A program made the translations under genes and the position numbers. A DNA stretch of 64,000 nt from Eleginops maclovinus (taxonomy: Eukaryota > Chordata > Actinopteri > Perciformes > Eleginopidae), in contig NC_086368.1 in NCBI RefSeq assembly GCF_036324505.1, positions 12,186,921 through 12,250,920 of the forward strand. The letters are read 5' to 3'. Every line of letters begins with the position of its first letter. The stretch's first letter is position 1. The notes below the pieces were generated by a model. It was not told the origin of the DNA. It worked only from the letters and a program-made list of their open reading frames with translations, and ran no database searches. Of this stretch, positions 25,641 to 64,000 are shown in pieces.

Positions 25641-26799
25641 CACAAAGGAGCCCTCTAACAAAACGAAACAACTCCTTTAAGTCCCTAAATGATAATCTAA
25701 CATATCAAATATAATGAATTCTCGAATAATGACTTATCTAAAAAATAATAAGGACAGTTTTACAAGTCATTTTGAGAACGCTTGTTCATCATTTATAATA
25801 ACTACTTCGACCTAATTAAGTCACTATACTGACAAGCTAGGTCATTATTTTTGAGATCCTAAGAATTATTTGTATTGAAATAGGTTCTCATTGTTTTGTT
25901 ATTTCAATATAAAAAAGTCAATATAGTGAGATACTTAGCATTATTTTAAGAATGGATGTTATTATCAATTATGTTTACGAGCAGCATTGAATGCACCTTA
26001 AGAGGTCAGTTTTCTCCCTCCCTCCCAATAAGAGGGAGAAGAGGATTTTAACCTTAACATGAACCGTAAAAAAACCTCGTGATAAAATAAGAACTTTTTT
26101 CCTTATTCTTTTTTAAAAGACATTTTCTGTGTTGGTAAATTAAACATCTTAAATTAAAGGAAAATAAAAGTTAAATAAAAAGGTAGAAAATATAGTTGTG
26201 TATCATCAGTCAGTCTATTTTGACTGTAAAATATAAATGTACAAATACAATTCAAATCAGTTGTTTTAAGGCTCTTTGGGTAAAGTAGGCACGTCTCTGT
26301 TTTAAGGATTAATGATGAACACAAAGAGAAGCCAGTAGCTAACACCTCCCCCTTGTGGCGAATCTGGAGCCTGCTGTGTGTTAGTGGAAGTGTGGTGCCC
26401 TGCATCTAAAATAAGGTAACCCTGTTAAAGACCACGACAGGTGTTTTCACTTAAGCCTGATGAGACCTCTGCGAGCACAGCCTAATCAGAAGTACTTTAT
26501 TGTAACCCCCCTACACCGCATTTGTAAGCAGCACATAAATAAATGTAGTATATAATGAAGTTGTAATCTGATAAAATGACAATTATTGTAATGAAGTGTA
26601 TTTGTCCAACATTTTTACCTCTTATTACAACTGTTTTACTATATTGTCAAACAAGGGGACTTTGAATAACGTGTTGTCAATGTATTGAAATGAATTAAAC
26701 ATTTTTGAACTAAATGTATTTGATTAGAATGAATTATTTTTGGAATTACATTATTGAATTCACCTGCGGTGTAAAGTTTCACACGGTGCTAGGATTTTT
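25641..26799. other. Intergenic spacer between ipo9 3' end and shisa4 promoter
   Basis: AT-rich. A CTCF-like word GCCACAAGGGGGAG (minus strand, about 26347-26360) is the only feature seen. Confidence 0.45.
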
Positions 26800-27798
26800 T
26801 CCACCTTTATTTGAAACACCTTGAGATTTCCATTTAATTTTTAAATTCATTATTTTAATGTTTACATTTTTACTGTATTTGAGCTGAAATTGTTAAGACG
26901 TATAAAACTGACACAAATCACCACCAACTTGAACTGTACAGTAAATTTATAGTGAGCCAGAATCTGTAAACCAATACACTTTCAATTTCCATACATAAAG
27001 GAAAAGTGTAAATAACATGTATTTTACAGTTTAAAAGTGTTTGATTTATTTGAACATGTGATTAAAAAGGACCAGCATATTCAAGTATTATTCACATTTC
27101 GGGGAGAGACGAGAAGAACCTTAATATCAATCTGGAAATATTGTCCTTTGCGGGCTTTTATTTAGAAAATTTTCCACCTCAAATTTCAAATGGGTATACA
27201 AGGAAATGACAATGCTGTAAATCACTGTGGCAACAGTTTGAATTTCCCAAATACCCACCATACCCCGAGACATGACAGCCGGTATAAGAGCTTTTCTGGA
27301 ATAAAAGACTGCCAATATTTCTCTCCCTCCCCATAATATCGTGATGTTGGTTTTTATTTGACTTTCCTTCAATCAGTGTAGACTCTCGAAAGCATTTTCC
27401 ATGTTGCATTTTTTTTTACAGAAATGACAAAAATAATGGGTTACAAATAGCACATCGCAAAATAGTCCATATTTCATATTTCACCTGTCCAACTGTGAAT
27501 CCTCAAGTTTTTTGTCCAATCCTCTCATCCCGTCTGAAGTTTCTCTAAAATGGTGAGTCCTGAGCATCTCCAGGAACAGAACTGGGCGTCTCTCAATTCC
27601 TCACTTTAACATCTGCAAGATGCTTCATCCCAGGAGTAGGTAGAAACGGGGAGTTATGGGTAAGTGCTGTCCGTCTCCTTTAACCCTGTTTCCCTCCTCG
27701 CTCATCCCATTTCTCCTTCTGTTGATACGTTTTAAATTCATCATAAGCGCACAAGTGATGGGGCATTAGCAGAGTTCAGATGGAAGATGGGCTCTGGG
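26800..27798 (-). other. ipo9: ipo9 probable 3' UTR
   Basis: No exon signals after the stop at 27799. Minus-strand AATAAA at 27353-27358 and 27157-27162 are candidate poly(A) signals; which is used cannot be told. Confidence 0.4.
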
Positions 27799-43560
<15,762 letters not shown>

Positions 43561-43589
43561 TTGTTAACCTCAGGCTCCCTCTAGTGGAG

Positions 43590-46500
43590 CGGGGGAAAAG
43601 TATGCCTTTAACCGCTGTTAGAAAATATTGGTCACTTTGGAAGCAGGTAATTGAGGTGTAAGGAGTTGTATAACGGCACAACTTCAAATCAATGTTTTGC
43701 TTTGTTGCTGTCAATGTAGTAGTCTTAAAATAACAACATGAAGTAGCCTTTTGAGTATTGCCTACTTTTTAACATCACTTAATTAAACAATTGAAATGTA
43801 TATGTTAATTATTTGCTTCCATACAACAACATTTTCAATAAAATACCAGGAAAGTGGATTATTTTGCAACCTTGAATATAATGAATGTAGTGGCTACAAC
43901 TTTGAAGGCAGCGAGAGAAGTGTGTCTGTGTTGTCTGATAGGAAAGGCTTTCAATAAATATAGTACAACATTTCAGTTGCATTATTTTTAAAAGAACGAT
44001 TGACAATAATGTGTCATTCTGAAGGTAAAGTTACAAATCTGCTCTTTCAATCCTCTCTGCGGATCAAAATGTGCCTGCATGGTTCAGCTTTCCAGTGACC
44101 ACACCCAAACAATTGTTTTTGTCTTAGATTTGTCAGGCATGTAATACACCTGCTTTAAAATCACCACTTGGGTTGTAGTAAATGTACACTACAGCCAAAA
44201 TTAGGTCGAATTTAATACACTTTTGGGTGTTTTTTATGGCTTGGACAACGCTCCTTTAAGTCCCTTTAAGATAAACAATACTCATCATGGTGTAAAAAAA
44301 AAAAAAAATATGACTCCATGTTTGGGGAATAGCTAGTTTGTTTAAAAATGAAACTGAGATTCATCTACAAATACTTTGGTATATGAGAAGTTGACTAGAG
44401 ACCTGACATAAACTCCAATCAAAACATGAATGATAAGGAAGCAGATTATGAGCCAGGGATTATTGACTAATATCAGCAGCTCTTACTCCCAAAAAGTTGG
44501 AAACCCTTCCCTGAGTAGTTGTTACAACAGCATATGCAGCCCATGGTTTTTAAATGAGATGTTCAACAACCACAGTGTATAATATGCTGGTGTTCACATA
44601 CCTTTGGCCATCTAGTGTAATTCAAAATTGAAATGACCACAGAGGCAGTTGTGTGATTGAGTCCTGATTGTGTGTATCTTACTCCTGCACACAGTGGGTG
44701 GTGCGGAATAACTAGCTGAAACAGCAGATTGTAAGACCTCCCTGCATCTGGTGTAAACAGGTGTAGTCTCACCTGAGCTTAAAAACAGGATTCCACTTTC
44801 ATACAGACATTCTTCACACAGACCAGATTAATATTAGACCATTTGGAAACAATGGTGCAGTTCTTTGTGATCTTGAGTTGGTACTGTCAGTCTGCTCACA
44901 TCAACTGTGGAATTGGCGTTGGGTTACTAAAGGAGGAATTACTATCATGTGACATGTTTCCTCTTGAAGCTTAATTATGAAATATTGAATCAAATGTTTC
45001 CTAGTTTAGCTTATTAAATTTCCAAGTTTGATCAACAAATCATCTTGCAGGTGTTACATATCTCCATCCATGAGCTTTTCAGACCATGTTATAATTTGTT
45101 TGGCTTTTGGAAAACCTCTCACAGATGTTATTTATTTTGTGATACACAATATTCCATAAATAATAAGGCGAGCATTTACAGGCCTTGCTGAAACAAGACT
45201 TTAGTGTCCTAGATTTCTTAAAACCAGAAGCCAAATGAGCATTACTGCATATAAAACCTTGCGCCGTGATTATTGTACCTGTGCCTCTGAGGAGTTTGAC
45301 TCCTTGCTTCATTTCACTTTTAAACATCTGCTTCAGCTTAAAGTATTTGGAAACATTAGAAAAATCGAAACCCAACAAATTCTGAAACACTTGACGCCAA
45401 AATAGCCTAGCGAAATAGCAACCTTGTGTCACATTAAGGAGAGCACAGGTGAGGACGCGTTGACATAAAAAGTTAAACAGTTAATGTAGTCTCTTCTCTC
45501 GTGTTATCATTGCTGCACCCATGAAAGTTTAAGCTAGAGAAATAAACCTCGGCCCAAATGGCTCAGAAGTCAGATTTAAAGTTGGATATTACAACGATAA
45601 CATGTTCTAGGTAAGCCCATTGATTTTGGGATATACCGCGTTTTATGTAAAGCTGATCTAAGCTTTATATAAAACCCACTATATCCCTTTCCAAAGATAC
45701 CCTATCCAAAGCGTGTATTACAACTGAAAATGCTTGCATTCTCTTATGACACAAGTGAGTAATTATAATATCATAAACTCTGGTAGATAAAGGCCATGAT
45801 GTCATCTGCATAACAGGCCATGGAGGTGAGCATACCTGTATCTTTGACCATAAAAAGTTGTCAGTTTAGGAAACAGAAGAATTTCAGCTCCAACTGCTTC
45901 AGTTCGTCACATTCATTTAACCCCTTGAGTTGTGAAAAACAGGATATGACCTTCCTCAGGACCGATGTGTGTCAGAAACAGAGTAGTTTATGCTCAGTTG
46001 CCATCGTATTAGGTCAATCTATCTTAAATGAATGCAGTCTAATACAACAGAACCACAATGAACCATACTGTCATGAATGTAATAATGTTCTGTTTTTGTT
46101 GTAAGATCAGTTTGTAAGAATACATATTTAATATTTTTATTAATTGATCTAAATATTTACAGTTCATGTTCTTGTGCTCTATTTTTATATAACCCTTAAA
46201 GCACTTTGTAATCTCTGGTTTCGCAATATAAACAAGTTTTATTATTATCAATTGTTTATCCTGTTTCACGAAGAGGCGTGTCTAATATTAAGTCACCCTT
46301 CACTGAGGCAGAAATAAGAAGACCTCTCACAGAACATTAAAATCTACATGAGGGAAGATTCACTGCAGGCCTGCTGCATTAGACTGCACTTTAGGACAAG
46401 TGAACCTAACAAACGGGCAGCTAAGTGCATGTGATGCAGATGTAGAGGATCGAGTACACTCAGCCTTAGAATGAACCAAACACTAATACAACCGTTTCTT

Positions 46501-46924
46501 CTTGTTTAAGCAAAAAGAATTTGGTTTATGTAGAAACAAGCAATGTTTTGCAACTGGATATTTGCCTCTTCTTCAAAAGAGTTAAAGCTAAAATAAAAAG
46601 ACAAAAACAAATGAATACCCATCCCATTGCACCCAGGATCGCCACCTGTCCGAGAATGTTTGCAGATGTTACTGACAGAAAGGAAATCTGGTGGACAACT
46701 CACAAGGGAGATAGATATAAGTGTACAGCACATATATATAAAATATAAAATCTGAAATATATTTTATATATATATATATATTAAATTGTGTTAGGGTTCA
46801 GTATCTTCCACTACACAGCATTAAAGGTGGTGTGTCTGATAATCTTTTTTTTTTTCTTCATTTCTTTTTTCAAATCATATTATATAAACCAGAGGAGAGT
46901 CAAAGCAAAACAAATGAATTAACG
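43590..46924. other. Intergenic spacer between gnas 3' end and ipo9 promoter
   Basis: Holds the degenerate Tc1-type MITE at 44.2-44.6 kb and a possible LINE scrap near 45.8 kb. No gene supported. Confidence 0.5.
44185..44619. mobile_element. Degenerate Tc1/mariner-type MITE between ipo9 and gnas
   Basis: The right end (GTTCACATACCTTTGGCCATCTAGTGTA) resembles the terminal repeat of a common fish Tc1-like short element (TGGACACATACTTTTGGCC type). The left end TACACTACAGCCAAAA is a weaker inverted match, with TA at both edges. The interior of about 400 bases has no open frame. The right end is fairly secure; the exact left boundary is a guess. Confidence 0.45.
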
Positions 46925-47345
46925 GACAAACAAATGTGGGGGGGGAAGGAAACTAAGCAACAGACGAAAGGCCTCCGCCCCGACCCGATTGCCCCTCCCC
47001 CCGCCCTGCAGTGGGGGGTGGGGGGGGGGGAGCGAGCCAGCACGGACGAGGTGGGACAGCCCCGTCCAGCTGTACAGCGCAGTGAAACATAACTTACATA
47101 TTAGCTCATTTTTACACGTACAGTCGTGATCAAGGCACAGGGATCTTCTACAAGTATTTTTTTTTCTTCAATAAAGTTGTACAAAATAATACATTTTACA
47201 GTCTGTACAAGAATAATAGTCCAGCAGTAAAATAAAGACAGACGTACTTAAAGCCAGGTGAGACAAGGAGGGAGGGGGTGAGAGAATAAGACGAGGGGTT
47301 TAGAGGGGGGGAGAGAGGAGTGTCGTGTCGAAGGGGAGGGGGGAC
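46925..47345. repeat. G-rich region with many G-runs downstream of gnas
   Basis: Runs of five to ten G on the plus strand at about 46937, 47013-47030, 47270, 47305 and 47335-47343. If transcribed with gnas it is C-rich in the RNA; the DNA plus strand could form G-quadruplexes. Confidence 0.7.
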
Positions 47346-47572
47346 TGATGAGGGCTGAAGCGTGTATGTGTGTGTGTGAGTATGTGTGTGTGTGTGTATT
47401 AGTGTGTATGTTCCCAGGTAAATTGTTGCATCCAGTTTTGATAAGTCTTTATATTCATGCTTTCCTTTTCGATGTGTTTTTCCTTATTATATAAAACCTC
47501 TCTTTTATTTTCCATATGTTGAGTACTTATCAAATAGCAGCAGGGGCGGGGGGGGGGGCGAGAATGTATTTG

Positions 47573-47576
<4 letters not shown>

Positions 47577-47631
<55 letters not shown>
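47577..47631. repeat. (TG)n microsatellite, downstream of gnas
   Basis: About 55 bases of TG, next to a G-run (47547-47556). A shorter imperfect TG tract lies at about 47364-47405. These lie in the distal gnas 3' UTR or just past it. Confidence 0.93.
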
Positions 47632-47633
<2 letters not shown>

Positions 47634-47755
47634 GGGGGTTTAAATGGTGCACAAAGGCAGATCACACACACAGTGTACACCAACACACAACATGGGGTAA
47701 AAACTAACAAAAACGTAAAAGTTGATTTGTGTTATTACAGGAATATATAATATTT

Positions 47756-47816
47756 ATATTTATATATATATATATACATATTTATATACACACATATATA
47801 AATATCTATATATATA
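47756..47816. repeat. AT-rich TATATA repeat, probable gnas 3' UTR flank
   Basis: Alternating TA with ATTTATA insertions. A similar short TATA run is at 46763-46782. Confidence 0.8.
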
Positions 47817-47859
47817 GCTTGGATTTTTTGCACTGCATGAAGTTCACTGGTATGCATTG

Positions 47860-48599
47860 TATGGTATTTATTTTCTTTTTTTTCCTCCTCCATTTTTTTG
47901 ATATTTTCTCTTCGATTGGTGTCTTGAAGAGTGGGTCATGTGAGCCGCGTGGTCTTATGTTTGAGTCACGCTCACGTCCACAGGCAGGCGTTAGTCAATT
48001 AGTCCATCTGTTCGGGCAACAAAAAAGGCTCACAGCCCTCCTCTGTATCAGTTCTCCATCCTCCATGTCCATTGTTCTCCTCTTCCCCTCCTTCAGCAGA
48101 CGGTGAATAAACTTCTCTCTCTCTCAGAATGCGTTATTCAACTCAGCCTCTGCCGACTGTAGTGCAGGAGGACACAGTTTTAAAAGGCTCTCTGTGTGTG
48201 TGATTTTAGACATTAAAAGCTATTTAAGGGCTCTGAATGCTGTAGTGTGTGTGTACCTGCCAGTGTGTGTTTATATCTGAGAGAGAGCTAAAGGAGGGAT
48301 AGCCTGCACTGAGGGATTGCAGCCTGGACCCTCTTCCTGGGTCAAAGTGTTACAGCAGTCAATTCCTGGCTAATAGTTGATGAAAATGTTTTCCTTAACT
48401 CCTTTTTTAAAAGAAAAGTCTTCCACAGTTCTGTTTTCTGAAGTCACCTGCAGAGGTATCAGGATGGAGGAAAGGGCTCTGCTGTTTGGTGAAGTTGGGT
48501 GAAGTGGAGGGGGTTCGGTGATTGGCTAACTGGTCGTGGGGGAGGGGGGATAGATAGGTAGGTTGGTAGGTAGATACGTAGGCCGGACACCGCTGCCCA
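47860..48599 (-). other. gnas: gnas probable 3' UTR
   Basis: Noncoding sequence following the stop at 48600-48602. A minus-strand AATAAA at 47867-47872 would give a UTR of about 730 bases; a longer form reaching the G-rich and TG repeats to about 46.9 kb is possible. Confidence 0.4.
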
Positions 48600-63120
<14,521 letters not shown>

Positions 63121-64000
63121 CTGGAAAGAGAAAGAGGGGTCTGGATTAACGACATACCACATCTACAAATAACTGCGAGTCAGACCCTCGTTTTGGAATC
63201 CCAGAAATACAGATTTACAATCATAAAAAGATCGAAAAGAAAAGAAATTGCGTGTCAAGAACAAGAATCTTGTAGAGCAAGTCTTTAATATTTCTCTATA
63301 CCACTACTCTGAGCTAGCAGAGATGTGGATGAGTGCTACTTGTCACGTAAATTGTTTGAAAAAGTGCACAATGTTTGCTCATGAGTGAGCTGCTGGAGGG
63401 GGCCAAGATTTCCAGAGTGTTTATTCGAAAAGCTGAACATTATTTAGAAACTATCGAGATATTGAATAATCTTTTGATTTGTTTTTTATAAACACAAAAA
63501 TGCCAAACATCATCATGCTCAAGTTTCTCAAATGTGAAGAGTTAATGCTTTTATTTAACTTAAATGAGAGAAAACTGAATGTGTTTGTCCTATTTACTAA
63601 TGGTCATCTTTAGGCTGTGGAAACTCATAAAAAAGAATTTGTCAATATTTTCTAATATTTTGAAGAGTATAAAAAAAGGTTGGTCGATCAATCAATAGGA
63701 AAAATAGGAATATATAGGAATAGGAATAGTGTGAAGAAGTTGTTGATGGTCTGACATAACCTATATTGGATGCAGCACATAATTAGTGAAGGGTAATTTG
63801 TTGTATCATTGGATGTGCGCGTCCCTGGCTTAAGAGACTATTTTCCGTCCGACTCTCTATGTGTAAAAACGTTTAGGGACGGTTGTAGTGAGGCAGAGAT
63901 TCTCCCTGGATTAGTATGTAGTTGAAGGCCGGCTCGAGGAGAAGCAGCAGATGAGCGGGCTCTGACAGAGGCAGGAAACAGAACAGTTCAGAGAGTTCAT
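63121..64000 (-). other. gnas: gnas intron upstream of exon 63023-63120, running off the window
   Basis: AT-rich noncoding sequence; the remaining 5' gnas exons (P-loop, N-terminus) are not present. GC rises in the last 150 bases, but no exon is recognised. Confidence 0.6.

Noticed and set aside
45079..45432. 117-residue minus-strand open frame
   Set aside because: No recognisable domain and no adjoining coding signal; at most part of an old repeat.

Overview
This window is a piece of a ray-finned fish (teleost) nuclear chromosome. Evidence: small spliced genes with GT-AG introns, vertebrate protein families, very long CA/GT microsatellites, and degenerate copies of dispersed repeats I know from spiny-rayed (percomorph) fish genomes. 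Species is not determinable from the sequence. There is nothing prokaryotic: no operon, CRISPR array or phage.

Five protein-coding genes are resolved, all read right-to-left (minus strand). In transcription order: the 3' two-thirds of gnas (Gs alpha subunit, 48600-63120, first exons beyond the right edge), ipo9 (importin-9, 24 coding exons, 27799-43376, complete at 1040 aa), shisa4 (5 coding exons, 20979-25419, 207 aa), lmod1 (leiomodin-1, 3 coding exons, 13224-17012, 684 aa) and timm17a (mitochondrial Tim17-A, 6 coding exons, 6205-10741, 168 aa). Splice phases were summed exon by exon and every reading frame closes. A CpG-rich block at about 3.4-4.0 kb with two good minus-strand splice donors looks like the promoter and 5' exon(s) of a sixth gene that leaves the window to the left; I could not identify it.

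The order ipo9-shisa4-lmod1-timm17a is the order I recall for human 1q32 (IPO9-SHISA4-LMOD1-TIMM17A), so it is an old syntenic block. Two differences stand out: human LMOD1, as I recall, is on the opposite strand to its neighbours, whereas here all four share a strand; and gnas, not nav1, sits upstream of ipo9. The genes do not form a pathway: nuclear import of histones and other cargo (ipo9), a small cysteine-rich membrane protein (shisa4), smooth-muscle actin nucleation (lmod1), mitochondrial protein import (timm17a), and cAMP signalling (gnas).

Mobile and repeat content: a decayed 2.85-kb hAT transposon with an intact 8-bp target duplication in ipo9 intron 4; a 189-bp fold-back MITE in timm17a intron 1; several degenerate fish repeats; and large simple repeats, concentrated in the 11-kb gnas intron. 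The most notable structural find is a U12-type AT-AC minor-spliceosome intron in ipo9 (35207-35626). I found no sign of a wholly new biological system.
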